Shown here piece after piece: positions 45,581-54,727 of a stretch of 64,000 bases of DNA (its first letter is position 1; every line of letters starts with the position of its first letter). Below the pieces are notes generated by a model. It was not told where the DNA came from and made no database searches. It saw only the letters and a list, made by a program, of their open reading frames with translations. A program made the translations under genes and the position numbers. Source of the stretch: Janthinobacterium rivuli (lineage in GTDB: Bacteria; Pseudomonadota; Gammaproteobacteria; Burkholderiales; Burkholderiaceae_D). The DNA lies in assembly GCF_009208735.1 (NCBI RefSeq), contig NZ_WFLJ01000014.1:1-64000 (forward strand), in the 5' to 3' direction.

Positions 45581-46666
45581 ATGGGCCACCTCAATCACTG
45601 GCTGCACACGCACGCCGACCAGCTCGACCAATCGTCGCAGCTGGCTGAAACCATCGTGCCGGCCCTGGCCGGCGAGCAGCTGCTGGCCATCGGCGTACCG
45701 CAGCAACACGGCGGCACGGGCGGCGACGTGCGCGACGCCATCGACGCCATCGCCAAGGTGGCCGAACAATCGGTGACGGCCGCCTTTGTCTTCTGGGGCC
45801 AGCGCTGCTTCATCGAATTCCTGCTGCAAAGCGAGAACCGCGCGCTGGCCGAACGCCGCTTGCCGGGCCTGCTGGCCGGCACGCAGGCGGGCGCCAGCGG
45901 CCTGTCGAACGCCATGAAATTCTTGTCCGGCATCGAGCAGCTGCAAATCACGGGCGCGCGCCACGACGACGGCTTGCTGGTCGACGGCGGCCTGGCGTGG
46001 GTGACGAACTTGCGCAAGGCGGGCTTTGTCGCGGCGGCCGCCGTGGCGCCGAACGACGGCGCGCCCCCCGTCATCGTCGCCTTCGACAGCGGCACGGCAG
46101 GCGTGCAGCGCAGCGACGACCTGGACCTGATCGCCCTGCGCGGCAGCAATACGGCATCCGTCAAGCTGGCGCAGGTGCACATCCCCGCCGCGGACATCAT
46201 CAGCGACAATGCGCCAGCCTGGCTGCCGCAGGTGCGCCCATCGTTCCTCGGCATGCAGTGCGGCCTGTCGATCGGCCTGGCGCGCGCCAGCCTGGCCAAG
46301 GCGGCGCAGATTTCGGCCGGTTCGCGCAACGCGCTCACGCCGCGCATCGAAGCGCTGCAAGCGACCCTGGAGGCCGCCGTCGCCACCTTGCTGGCCGGCG
46401 TGCACGATGGCCGCTTCAAGGCGCAGGCGCCGGCCATGTTCCGCCTGCGCATACAGCTGGCCGACGTGCTGCAGCAGGCGCTGATGCTGGAACTGCAAGC
46501 CATGGGCGGGCGCGCCTACCTGAACGCCGAGCAGCAGGGCTTTGCCCGCCGCTGGCGCGAATCGTCGTTCATCCCCATCGTCACCCCCAGCCTGACGCAG
46601 TTGCAGGCGGCCTTGCAGCTGTTCGACAGCCAGCAGGCGGCCAAGGCGGCGGGAGCCCCGGCATGA
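45581..46666 (+). CDS. Acyl-CoA-dehydrogenase-like flavoprotein
   Basis: 361 residues with ACAD-fold features: an N-terminal helical domain (AIGVPQQHGGTGGDVRDAIDAIAKVAEQS), the central beta-barrel with GLSNAMKFLSG and VDGGLAWVTN, and a helical C-terminal domain. It is a little short for a dehydrogenase, and the usual catalytic glutamate is not evident, so a flavin monooxygenase of the SfnC/DszC/SoxC kind is possible. The start is 1 bp after the AhpD-like gene; the stop overlaps the ATPase ATG (ATGA). Substrate unknown. Confidence 0.8.
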   Translation: MGHLNHWLHTHADQLDQSSQLAETIVPALAGEQLLAIGVPQQHGGTGGDVRDAIDAIAKVAEQSVTAAFVFWGQRCFIEFLLQSENRALAERRLPGLLAGTQAGASGLSNAMKFLSGIEQLQITGARHDDGLLVDGGLAWVTNLRKAGFVAAAAVAPNDGAPPVIVAFDSGTAGVQRSDDLDLIALRGSNTASVKLAQVHIPAADIISDNAPAWLPQVRPSFLGMQCGLSIGLARASLAKAAQISAGSRNALTPRIEALQATLEAAVATLLAGVHDGRFKAQAPAMFRLRIQLADVLQQALMLELQAMGGRAYLNAEQQGFARRWRESSFIPIVTPSLTQLQAALQLFDSQQAAKAAGAPA

Positions 46667-47469
46667 CGACAGCGGTGGAAACGCAAGACTGGGCGCTGCA
46701 GGCGCAGGACCTGAGCTATGCCTATCCGGGCACGGCGCCCGTGTTCCAGCACGTCTCGCTGGGCGTGCGCAAGCGCGAAATCGTCTGCCTGCTGGGCGGC
46801 AGCGGCTGCGGCAAATCGAGTTTGCTGCGCGTGCTGGCCGGCTTGCAGCCGCCGTCCACGGGCGCGATTCAATTCCTCGACGCGCCCATGCGCGAACCGG
46901 ACCCGCGCAGCGCCCTCGTCTTCCAGCAGGCGAGCCTGCTGCCCTGGCTGAACGTCACGGGCAACGCCGGCTTCGGCCTGGACTTCAAGCACCAGCCGCA
47001 ACTGACGCGCGAGGCGCACCAGGCGCGCGTGGCGCAAGCCATCGATGCGGTGGGCTTGAAGGGCCGCGAAAAGCTGTATCCATCCGCGCTGTCGGGCGGT
47101 ATGGCGCAGCGCGTGGCGCTGGCGCGCGCGCTGGCGCGCGAACCGGAACTGCTGTTCGCCGACGAACCGTTTTCCGCGCTTGACGCCATCACGCGCGCCG
47201 AGATGCAGTCGCTGCTGGTCGACGTGGTGCACCGCTGGCATACGGCTGTGCTGCTGGTCACGCACGATATCGACGAAGCCATCCTCGTGGCCGACCGCAT
47301 CCTGCTGATGGGCGGCAAGCCGGGCAACATCGTGCGGGAATGGCCCGTCGCCATCGACCAGCCGCGCATCGGCCACAGCGCCGACGTGATCGCCCTCAAG
47401 ATGGACATCCTCGACGCCCTACAGGCGCTGCAAAAGCAGGATCAAACGCCCGCCTTCGCCCCCAATTAA
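46663..47469 (+). CDS. ABC ATP-binding protein (SsuB/TauB/NrtD class)
   Basis: 268 residues. Walker A GGSGCGKS at 45-52, Q-loop VFQQASLLPWLNV, signature LSGGMAQR and Walker B LLFADEP, with VTHDIDEA and the KPGNIVREWPV end that is typical of nitrate/sulfonate/taurine importers. The ATG overlaps the flavoprotein stop as ATGA; the long open frame upstream is a shadow of that gene. Works with the binding protein and permease that follow. Confidence 0.9.
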   Translation: MTTAVETQDWALQAQDLSYAYPGTAPVFQHVSLGVRKREIVCLLGGSGCGKSSLLRVLAGLQPPSTGAIQFLDAPMREPDPRSALVFQQASLLPWLNVTGNAGFGLDFKHQPQLTREAHQARVAQAIDAVGLKGREKLYPSALSGGMAQRVALARALAREPELLFADEPFSALDAITRAEMQSLLVDVVHRWHTAVLLVTHDIDEAILVADRILLMGGKPGNIVREWPVAIDQPRIGHSADVIALKMDILDALQALQKQDQTPAFAPN

Positions 47470-47486
47470 TCGACCGGAACTTTCCC

Positions 47487-48731
47487 ATGACATTCGAAGA
47501 CCACAACAACCCCCTGCATATCTGCGCCTCGTCCGATTGCGACTGCGGCCTGACGCGGCGCGACTTTTTGCGCATGTCGGCCCTGGCCACGGCCAGCGTC
47601 GCCTCGCCGCTGCTGTTCGCCGGCGACGCCATGGCCCAGCAAGGCCCGAAAGGCGACGACCAGCCCGTGAAGATCGGCTACCTGCCGATCACCGACGCCA
47701 CCCCGTTGCTCGTCGCCCACGCCCGCAAGCTGTTTGAAGCGGAAGGACTGCAGGCGGAAACGCCGCGCCTGTTCCGCAGCTGGGCTCAGATCATCGAAGC
47801 CTTCGTCTCCGGCCAGGTCAACGTCATCCACCTGCTGTCGCCGGCCACCCTGTGGGTGCGCTACGGCGCCAAGTTCCCCGCCAAGGTCGTCGCCTGGAAT
47901 CACGTCAACGGCTCCGCGCTGACGGTGGCCAACGAGATCAACAAGGTCTCCGACCTGGGTGGGCGCACGGTTGCCATCCCGTTCTGGTACTCGATCCACA
48001 ACATCCTGCTGCAGCAAATCCTGAGCGCCAATGGCCTGACCCCGGTCACGCGCGCGCGCAACGCGGCCATCAAGCCGAATGAAGTCAACCTGATCGTGCT
48101 GGCGCCGGCCGAAATGGTCTCGGCCCTGGCCAGCAAGTCGATTGCCGGCTATATCGTGGCCGAACCGTTCAATGCGGCGGCGGAAAACGCCGGCATCGGC
48201 AAGATCCTGCGCTTCTCGGGCGACGTGTGGAAAAACCATGCGTGCTGCGTCACATTCCTGTCCGAGCGCGACATCAACACGCGTCCCGAATGGGCGCAGA
48301 AAGTCACCAACGCCATCGTCAAGGCGCAGCTGTGGACGCGTTCGAACCAGGTCGACACGGCCAAGCTGCTGTCGAACGTCGGCGAACACCGCTACACGCC
48401 GCATCCGCTGCAAGTGCTGACCAAGGTTCTGGCCACCACCGATTACGCCGGCTATGAAAAGCAGGGCCTGATCGTGCACAAGAACTGGCAGCAGCGCCGC
48501 ATCGACTTCCAGCCGTATCCATTCGCCTCGTACACGGAAGAGCTGGTGCGCGCCATCGGCCGCACCAAGGTCGAAGGCGACACGCGCTTCCTGGCCAACC
48601 TCGATCCGAAGTTCGCCGCGCGCGACCTGGTCGATGACCGCTTCGTGCGCAAGGCCATCACGGCAGTCGGCGGCCCTGCCGCCTTCGGCTTGCCGGCCAA
48701 CCTGCTGCGCAGCGAAACCGTGGCGGTCTGA
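47487..48731 (+). CDS. Tat-exported ABC substrate-binding protein (NMT1/SsuA/NrtA class)
   Basis: 414 residues. A twin-arginine signal (LTRRDFLRMSALA, R24-R25, hydrophobic region to about 45, cleavage after AMAQ) indicates folded export. Before it lie three cysteines, C13, C18 and C20. The mature domain fits the NMT1 type: VKIGYLPITDATPLLVAHARKLFEAEGL and VAEPFNAAAENAGIG. Closest in layout to nitrate- or bicarbonate-binding proteins, but substrate specificity is not readable. 17 bp after the ATPase gene, 2 bp before the permease. Confidence 0.87.
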   Translation: MTFEDHNNPLHICASSDCDCGLTRRDFLRMSALATASVASPLLFAGDAMAQQGPKGDDQPVKIGYLPITDATPLLVAHARKLFEAEGLQAETPRLFRSWAQIIEAFVSGQVNVIHLLSPATLWVRYGAKFPAKVVAWNHVNGSALTVANEINKVSDLGGRTVAIPFWYSIHNILLQQILSANGLTPVTRARNAAIKPNEVNLIVLAPAEMVSALASKSIAGYIVAEPFNAAAENAGIGKILRFSGDVWKNHACCVTFLSERDINTRPEWAQKVTNAIVKAQLWTRSNQVDTAKLLSNVGEHRYTPHPLQVLTKVLATTDYAGYEKQGLIVHKNWQQRRIDFQPYPFASYTEELVRAIGRTKVEGDTRFLANLDPKFAARDLVDDRFVRKAITAVGGPAAFGLPANLLRSETVAV

Positions 48732-48733
48732 CG

Positions 48734-49498
48734 ATGACGCGCAAGTTGTTCACGAAGTTCGGCCTGCCCCTGGTGGGGCTGGCCTGTGCCTTGCTGCTGT
48801 GGTCCATGGGCGTGACGGCGCTGGAGAAATCCACGCCCATCGCCACCGCCTTCGCGCCCTTGCCCACGGCGCTGGCGTTCCAGGAGATGGTGGGCGGTTC
48901 GGATATCTGGCTGCACGTGGTATTGAGCCTGCAAAGGGTGGCCGTGGGCCTGGGGCTGGCCATCGTCATCGGCGTGCCGCTGGGCGTGCTGGTGGCCATG
49001 TCGAAAAGCTTTTCCGGCGCGGCCATGCCGCTGTTCCAGCTGCTGCGCATGATTTCACCGCTGTCGTGGATGCCGATCGCCGTGATGGTGCTCGGTGTCG
49101 GCGACGCGCCCGTGTACTTTCTGCTGGCATTTGCGGCCGTCTGGCCGATTTTGCTCAATACGGCGGCCGGCGTGGCGCGGCTCGACCCGAACTGGCTGCT
49201 GCTGGCGCGCAGCCTGTCGGCCACGCGCAGCGAAATCGTCTTCAAGGTGATTTTGCCGGGCATCACGGCCGATATCCTGACGGGTGTGCGCCTGGCCATC
49301 GGCATCATCTGGATCGTGCTGGTGCCGGCGGAAATGCTGGGCGTGTCGGCCGGTCTCGGTTACTTCATCCTCGACACGCGCGACCGCCTCGCGTATTCGG
49401 AGCTGATGGCCGCCATCGTACTGATCGGCATACTCGGTTTCATGCTCGACTACCTGGCCCGCGCCGCGCATGCGCGCTGGCTGCACGTGAAGAACTAA
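48734..49498 (+). CDS. ABC permease (SsuC/TauC/NrtB class)
   Basis: 254 residues with about six membrane helices. The EAA loop LDPNWLLLARSLSATRSEIVFKVILPGITADILTGVRLAIGIIW is in the expected place; VLSLQRVAVGLGLAIVIGVPLG and LRMISPLSWMPIAVMVLG mark the nitrate/sulfonate/taurine family. It completes the importer with the genes at 46663 and 47487; likely acts as a homodimer. It converges with the acyltransferase gene at 49508. Confidence 0.88.
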   Translation: MTRKLFTKFGLPLVGLACALLLWSMGVTALEKSTPIATAFAPLPTALAFQEMVGGSDIWLHVVLSLQRVAVGLGLAIVIGVPLGVLVAMSKSFSGAAMPLFQLLRMISPLSWMPIAVMVLGVGDAPVYFLLAFAAVWPILLNTAAGVARLDPNWLLLARSLSATRSEIVFKVILPGITADILTGVRLAIGIIWIVLVPAEMLGVSAGLGYFILDTRDRLAYSELMAAIVLIGILGFMLDYLARAAHARWLHVKN

Positions 49499-49507
49499 GC
49501 CAATGCG

Positions 49508-50254
49508 CTAGGCGGTCTTTTCCAGCGGCAGCGCGGCGGCCACGGCCGCCTGCGTTGCCGCCGCCAGCTCACGCCGGTGCGCGTCAAGAGTCGCCACGGG
49601 CGCCAGACAGGTCAGGCGCGCCGTGATCGGCGGACCGCTCAGGATCGCCACCATGCTTTGCGCAAAACTCATCTCGCCGATGAAGTCGACGGCGTGATGC
49701 AACGCTCCCTTGTCATCCACATACACGAGCGCGAACGGCTGCACCGGCACTTGCGCGTCGATGGCCGCCTCGAACAGGTTGGCGTGGAACGGCAGGATCT
49801 GCCCCTGCGCGGCGGTCGTCCCTTCGGGGAAGAACGCGATGCGCTCGCCGGCCGTCAACTTATCCACCAGGCCCTGGAAAATCAGGCGCAGGTCGCGCTT
49901 GCTGCCGCGCGAAATGAAGATGGTGCCGGCGCGTCCCGCCAGCCAGCCGAGGATAGGCCAGGCACGGATTTCCGCCTTGGCGACGAAACGGCAGGGGTGG
50001 ACGGCGTTGATGACGAAGATGTCGAGCCACGACACGTGGTTCGCCACCACCATCGCGTGGTCGAGGGCCGGCGCGCTGTCGGCCGGCTGCGCCACATGCA
50101 CGCCGCAGATGTCCAGCAGCTGCGTCGACCAGCGGCGGATGCGCCGGTTGCGGCCCTCCAGGTCCAGCCAGGGAAAGAGCACGGCGCTCTTGGCCATGCC
50201 GCAGCTCAGGTGAATGGCGATGCGCGCGAGGCGGTAGGTAAGCAGAAGTTTCAA
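49508..50254 (-). CDS. PlsC-like lysophospholipid acyltransferase
   Basis: About 248 residues. NHVSWLDIFV holds the HX4D catalytic motif, FISRGSKRDL the second block and FFPEGTT the third. N-terminal TYRLARIAIHLSCGMAKSAVLFPWL is a membrane-associated helix. The start is uncertain; I use TTG at 50254 because related proteins begin about here, though the ribosome binding site is weak and the frame is open to an ATG at 50329. It is the last gene of the pyr cluster, 87 bp after pyrC'. Confidence 0.82.
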   Translation of the reverse strand: MKLLLTYRLARIAIHLSCGMAKSAVLFPWLDLEGRNRRIRRWSTQLLDICGVHVAQPADSAPALDHAMVVANHVSWLDIFVINAVHPCRFVAKAEIRAWPILGWLAGRAGTIFISRGSKRDLRLIFQGLVDKLTAGERIAFFPEGTTAAQGQILPFHANLFEAAIDAQVPVQPFALVYVDDKGALHHAVDFIGEMSFAQSMVAILSGPPITARLTCLAPVATLDAHRRELAAATQAAVAAALPLEKTA

Positions 50255-50341
50255 ATCACACCAACAAATAAACCAGAACCGAAATCCGGGAGCAGACAAG
50301 GGATGCCGGGGCAGTCTGCCCCGGTCCATGGATCTGATTTT

Positions 50342-51643
50342 TTAACGCTGAAACGCCACCTGTCCAGCCACGATGGTCGCCTTGACAATGCCGCTCAGCT
50401 CATAGCCGAGGAAAGGCGTGTGCTTGCCCTGGCTGGCCAGCGACGCCGACGACACGGTCCAGCGCGCGGCGGGGTCGAAGACGCAGATGTCGGCCGCCTC
50501 GCCCACGGCCAGGCTGCCGGCCGGGATGCCGGCCACGCGGGCCGCGTCGGACGTGACCTTGGCCACGGCGCGCGCCAGCGGACGGGCGCCCGCCTGCGGC
50601 TGCGCCAGCGCATAGTCGTCAGCCCATTTCAGGGCCAGCGACAGCAGCAGTTCCAGGCCAGTGGCACCAGGCGACGCTTCGCCGAACGGCAGCAGTTTTT
50701 CATCGTCGTCGACCGGCGTGTGGTCCGAGCACATGGCGTCGACCGTGCCGTCGAGCAGGCCGGCGCGGATCGCATCGCGGTCGCGCTGGCTGCGGAACGG
50801 CGGCGTGACCCTCGCGTTCGGATCGAAGAAGCCGATGTCGGCGTCCGTCAGGTGCACATGGTGCACGCCCACGTCGCAGGTGACGGGCAAGCCTTCGGCT
50901 TTCGCCGCGCGGATCAGTTCCAGACCCGCCGCCGACGAGATGCGGCACAGGTGCACGCGCGCGCGGCTGGCGCGCATCAATTCGAAGATCGTGTGCAGGG
51001 CGATGGTTTCGGACATCACGGGCACGCCGGACAGGCCCAGGCGCGACGCCAGCGGGCCGCTGTGGGCGATGCCGCCGCGGCCGATGTGCGGATCCTGCGG
51101 GCGCAGCCAGACGGTGTAGCCGAAGGTGTTCGCATACTGCATCGCGCGCAGCAGCACGGTGGTGTCTTCGATCGGCTCTTCCGCCTGCGCGAAGCCGATG
51201 CAGCCCGCTTCCGTCAGTTCCGCCATCTCCGTCAGCGACTGGCCTTTCAGACCCATGGTCAGCGCGCCCAGCGGGTGCACGTGCGCCTTGTTCTGCGTCT
51301 TGGCGCGGTATTTCAGCATTTCCACCAGACCCGGCTCATCCAACACGGGATCGGTGTCGGGCGGGCACACGAGGCTCGTGACGCCGCCTTGCAGGGCCGC
51401 CTGCAATTCCGATTCCAGGGTCGCCTTGTATTCGTAACCCGGCTCGCGCAGGCGCGCGGACAGGTCGACCAGGCCGGGGGAAACCACCAGGCCTGCCGCG
51501 TCGAACGTCGTGTCGGCGGTGAAACCGACGGGGGCGCTGCCCACGGCCAGCACCTTGCCGTCGGCGATAAACAGGTCTTGCAAGCCATCGATGCCGTTGG
51601 CAGGGTCGATCAGGTGGCCGTTCTTGATATGTAGTGTCGTCAT
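50342..51643 (-). CDS. pyrC': PyrC', dihydroorotase-like protein, probably non-catalytic
   Basis: 433 residues of the class I dihydroorotase/amidohydrolase fold. At the usual metal motif DxHxHxRxPG the sequence reads DLSARLREPG (60-69): both histidines are replaced (S62, R64), so a binuclear zinc centre cannot form as in active enzymes. MCSDHTPVDDDEKLLPF still resembles the C-terminal metal loop. In pseudomonads an inactive PyrC' holds aspartate transcarbamylase (PyrB) in a large complex; position directly after pyrB supports that role here. An active dihydroorotase must be elsewhere. Confidence 0.85.
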   Translation of the reverse strand: MTTLHIKNGHLIDPANGIDGLQDLFIADGKVLAVGSAPVGFTADTTFDAAGLVVSPGLVDLSARLREPGYEYKATLESELQAALQGGVTSLVCPPDTDPVLDEPGLVEMLKYRAKTQNKAHVHPLGALTMGLKGQSLTEMAELTEAGCIGFAQAEEPIEDTTVLLRAMQYANTFGYTVWLRPQDPHIGRGGIAHSGPLASRLGLSGVPVMSETIALHTIFELMRASRARVHLCRISSAAGLELIRAAKAEGLPVTCDVGVHHVHLTDADIGFFDPNARVTPPFRSQRDRDAIRAGLLDGTVDAMCSDHTPVDDDEKLLPFGEASPGATGLELLLSLALKWADDYALAQPQAGARPLARAVAKVTSDAARVAGIPAGSLAVGEAADICVFDPAARWTVSSASLASQGKHTPFLGYELSGIVKATIVAGQVAFQR

Positions 51644-51667
51644 GCTCGCTTACTCGTCCTTGGGCTA

Positions 51668-52633
51668 TCAGCCCTGATTACCAGCCAAAATACTCATCAC
51701 CGCCATGCGCACGGCGATACCGAACGTCACCTGCGGCAGGATCACCGCCTGCGGACCGTCGGCCACGGCCGAATCGATCTCCACGCCGCGGTTCATCGGG
51801 CCCGGATGCATGACGATGGCGTCCGGTTTTGCCAGCGCCAGGCGCTCGGCCGTCAAGCCGTAACTCTTGAAATACTCCTGCGCCGATGGCAGCAGCGCGC
51901 CGCTCATGCGTTCATTCTGCAGGCGCAGCATGATGATCACGTCCACGCCTTTCAAGCCTTCATCCATGTTGGTGAAGGTGCGCACGCCCATTTGCTCCAG
52001 GCCGCCCGGCAGCAGGGTGTGCGGGCCGATGGCGCGCACTTCCGGCACGCCCAGGGTGGTCAGCGCGTGGATGTCGGAACGGGCCACGCGGCTGTGCAGG
52101 ATGTCGCCCACGATGGCCACCGTCAGATTGGTGAAATCCTTCTTGTAGTGGCGGATCGTGTACATGTCGAGCAAACCCTGGGTCGGGTGAGCGTGGCGTC
52201 CGTCGCCGGCGTTGACGACGTGGACATGCGGCTGCTTGGTGTCGATCAGGTGCTTGGCGATCAGGTAGGGCGCGCCCGACTGCGCGTGGCGCACAACGAA
52301 CATGTCGGCATGCATGGCCGACAGGTTATCGATGGTGTCGAGCAGGGACTCGCCCTTGCTGGCCGACGACGCCTGGATGTTCAGGTTGATGACGTCGGCC
52401 GACAAACGCTTCGAGGCGATCTCGAAGGTGGTGCGGGTGCGCGTGGAGTTTTCAAAGAACAGGTTGAAAACGCTCTTGCCGCGCATCAGCGGCACTTTTT
52501 TCACATCGCGGTCGGAGATGCCGACGAACGAGGAAGCCGTGTCGAGGATGTGGTTGACGATAGACTTCGGCAAGCCTTCAATCGTCAGCAGATGTTGCAG
52601 TTCGCCGTGTTTATTCAGTTGCGGATTAAGCAT
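51668..52633 (-). CDS. pyrB: PyrB, aspartate carbamoyltransferase catalytic subunit
   Basis: Joins carbamoyl phosphate and aspartate, the committed pyrimidine step. 321 residues: [19 protein letters not shown] and [13 protein letters not shown] are the phosphate-binding signatures; RLQNERM follows. N-terminus is extended compared with E. coli PyrB, as in the class that pairs with PyrC'. It overlaps pyrR by 8 bp and is 24 bp ahead of pyrC'. No pyrI regulatory subunit is present, as expected for this class. Confidence 0.96.
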   Translation of the reverse strand: MLNPQLNKHGELQHLLTIEGLPKSIVNHILDTASSFVGISDRDVKKVPLMRGKSVFNLFFENSTRTRTTFEIASKRLSADVINLNIQASSASKGESLLDTIDNLSAMHADMFVVRHAQSGAPYLIAKHLIDTKQPHVHVVNAGDGRHAHPTQGLLDMYTIRHYKKDFTNLTVAIVGDILHSRVARSDIHALTTLGVPEVRAIGPHTLLPGGLEQMGVRTFTNMDEGLKGVDVIIMLRLQNERMSGALLPSAQEYFKSYGLTAERLALAKPDAIVMHPGPMNRGVEIDSAVADGPQAVILPQVTFGIAVRMAVMSILAGNQG

Positions 52634-53150
52634 GGTGGGTATCTATGGTGAGCGTGAATTTTCCATCGTCGGCTTGCTTCAGGACCAGGGCCTGGCCCGG
52701 TGGCACGGCAGTGAAGGCGGCCACGAAATCGGCGGCCACCGGCAACTGGCGTTCGCCGCGGTCGACCAGGGCGGCCAGCATGATCTTCGCCGGGCGGCCG
52801 TAGTCGAACAGTTCATTGATGGCCGCGCGCGTGGTGCGGCCCGTGTACAGCACGTCGTCGACCAGCAGGATGGTGGCGCCGGCCACGTCAAAACTGATTT
52901 GCGTCGGCTTGACGTCGGCATGTAGGCCCTTCTGGGCGAAGTCGTCGCGGTAGAACGAGACGTCGAGCACACCCAGGCGGTCGAGCAGGTTCAGGTCGCG
53001 CGCCAGGCGTTCGGCCAGCCAGGCGCCGCCCGAATGGATGCCGACGATGGCCACGTTGGGGATGCCCGCCAGGCCGCTCTGCACTTGCTGCAGCAAGACC
53101 GCATACAGGGCCTCGGCGTCGAGTTGGGAAGGATTCGCAGGATGCGGCAT
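52626..53150 (-). CDS. pyrR: PyrR, bifunctional uracil phosphoribosyltransferase/regulator
   Basis: Phosphoribosyltransferase-fold protein, about 174 residues. The PRPP loop [17 protein letters not shown] is intact, so uracil phosphoribosyltransferase activity is plausible; [12 protein letters not shown] and [11 protein letters not shown] are typical of PyrR. In Gram-positives PyrR attenuates pyr mRNA; in betaproteobacteria its regulatory role is unclear. Start could be 53165 (5 codons longer); neither has a good ribosome binding site. It overlaps pyrB by 8 bp. Confidence 0.9.
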   Translation of the reverse strand: MPHPANPSQLDAEALYAVLLQQVQSGLAGIPNVAIVGIHSGGAWLAERLARDLNLLDRLGVLDVSFYRDDFAQKGLHADVKPTQISFDVAGATILLVDDVLYTGRTTRAAINELFDYGRPAKIMLAALVDRGERQLPVAADFVAAFTAVPPGQALVLKQADDGKFTLTIDTHHA

Positions 53151-53189
53151 AGAGTTCTTAATCATTCAGGGAGGGAGTCTAAGGTCAGA

Positions 53190-53588
53190 TTAATAATTCG
53201 CGTCGAAATACTGTTGCAGGATGACGGCGGCGGCGCGGTCGTCGATGACTTCACCGCGCTTGGCGGCGATGACGGCCGAGGAATAGCGCTCGTCGACCAG
53301 TTCCACCGGCAGGTTGAAGCGGCCATGCACCTGGTTGGCGAAACGGCGGCAGCGCGCGCTCATCTCGTGTTCGGTGCCGTCCGGATGGCTGGGCAGACCT
53401 ACCACGATGCGGCTCGCGCCCCACTCCTTGATCAGGCTATCGATGGCGGCAAACTTCGGCTCGTTCGCCGTCGCCGTGATCACGCTGAGCGGCTTGGCCT
53501 GGCAAATCATGGTATTGCCGATGGCCACGCCGATGCGTTTCAAGCCGAAATCGAAGGCGAGGATGGTGTCGATGGCGTCACTCGTCAC
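53190..53588 (-). CDS. ruvX: RuvX (YqgF), putative Holliday junction resolvase / rRNA-processing nuclease
   Basis: RNase-H-fold nuclease of 132 residues, essential in many bacteria, with a role in 16S rRNA 5'-end processing and possibly in recombination. LAFDFGLKRIGVAIG holds the first catalytic aspartate, IVVGLPSHPDGTEHEMS the central block and VELVDERYSS, VIDDRAAAVILQQY the final acids. It lies 24 bp ahead of pyrR. Confidence 0.93.
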   Translation of the reverse strand: MTSDAIDTILAFDFGLKRIGVAIGNTMICQAKPLSVITATANEPKFAAIDSLIKEWGASRIVVGLPSHPDGTEHEMSARCRRFANQVHGRFNLPVELVDERYSSAVIAAKRGEVIDDRAAAVILQQYFDANY

Positions 53589-53616
53589 AGCATTTTTCCA
53601 TAATAAAGATCAACAT

Positions 53617-53739
53617 AGGTGGTGCCAGAAACCGTAGCGAGCAAGCTCAATGTCGGGTTGAGTAGCGGAGCTGTACGAAGGTACAGCGAGCAACGGATGC
53701 CCGAAAGTGGGCTGCGCAGTAGGTTTATGGCATCCACCT
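53617..53739. repeat. Structured intergenic repeat, copy B
   Basis: Outer arms AGGTGGTGCCAGAAACC and GGTTTATGGCATCCACCT pair over 15 to 16 positions, giving a long stem. Inside are hairpins GCTGTAC-GAAG-GTACAGC (53670-53687) and GCCC-GAAAGT-GGGC (53699-53712). Related to copy A at 8864-8967 in sequence and layout. It starts right at the yqgE stop codon and fills the gap to ruvX. Confidence 0.75.
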
Positions 53740-54386
53740 CATGCGTGTCCGGCCTCGCTCGCCAACATGAGTGGATCGATGCCGAGCAGCTTGATGGCCG
53801 CCACGTAGCGCTGCTCGATGGGGAAATCGAACAGGATGTCGGCCGAGGCGCCCACCGTCAGCCAGCCGTTGCGGCCGATCTCGTCTTCCAGCTGGCCCGG
53901 GCTCCAGCCCGAGTAGCCGATCGAGACGAGCATGCGCTCGGGACCATCGCCCTTGGCGACGGCTTCGAGCACGTCGATCGAGGTGGTAAACGCCACTTCA
54001 TCGGTGACCGTCAGCGACGAGGAATAGCGCGCGCCCGGCGTATGCAGCACGAAGCCGCGGTCATCCTGCACGGGGCCGCCGAACATGATCGGTTCATTGA
54101 TGATGGGCGTGTCGCTGCCAGCCGCCAGTTTCAGGTCGATGCGGTCGAACAGCACTTCCATGGTCATGTCGGTGGGTTTGTTGATGACGACGCCCAGCAC
54201 GCCGTTTTCATTGTGTTCACACACGTAGACGACCGTGCCGCCAAAGATCGGATCTTGCATGGCCGGCATCGCAATGAGGAAATGGTTGGCCAGATTCAGG
54301 GTGGAGGAACCGGTCGCGGCCGGTTCTCCCACACCCTGCATCAAACGATGTCCTGGTAGAGTCTGGTCGATTTTACTCTTTTTCAT
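53739..54386 (-). CDS. YqgE/AlgH family protein
   Basis: 215 residues, family UPF0301 (AlgH), function unresolved. NLANHFLIAMPAMQDPIFGGTVVYVCEHNENGVLGVVINKP is the signature start and IGYSGWSPGQLEDEI the second conserved block. Almost always adjacent to ruvX in this bacterial group, as here. First gene of the minus-strand unit that continues with ruvX and pyr genes; copy B repeat separates it from ruvX. Confidence 0.93.
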   Translation of the reverse strand: MKKSKIDQTLPGHRLMQGVGEPAATGSSTLNLANHFLIAMPAMQDPIFGGTVVYVCEHNENGVLGVVINKPTDMTMEVLFDRIDLKLAAGSDTPIINEPIMFGGPVQDDRGFVLHTPGARYSSSLTVTDEVAFTTSIDVLEAVAKGDGPERMLVSIGYSGWSPGQLEDEIGRNGWLTVGASADILFDFPIEQRYVAAIKLLGIDPLMLASEAGHA

Positions 54387-54727
54387 ACGCGATGCTCTCT
54401 CTGTGGGCTTGCTGGCAAGTCTCGCTTACCCCGCTATCGTACGCCTGGCACATCCTGCCGCGCATGTCGGGCGGCGAAAATCGGGTTGCCAGGCGCTATT
54501 CTTGTTATGTTGTAAATTAATGATCAATTCGCTTTGCCTGCAGGCGCATTGCAATGCCAATTGTAAAATTGATTGCAAAATCGCGGTCGCACATAAAGCA
54601 CCGCGAACATACCCGGTAGTTTACACTGAATTGCCGCCGCAGCGACGCCAAAGGCACGACGCGAGCGGCCATAAAGCCCTGTTGGCGGCAAAAAATAGCC
54701 TATCTTTGACCCTGAACACGCGAAATC
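54387..54727. other. 341-bp divergent intergenic region
   Basis: Between yqgE (minus) and the photolyase gene (plus), so it must hold both promoters. The middle (about 54500-54600) is A/T-rich and has two TTGCAA copies 24 bp apart. A short plus-strand frame crosses it but has no family resemblance. Confidence 0.4.
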
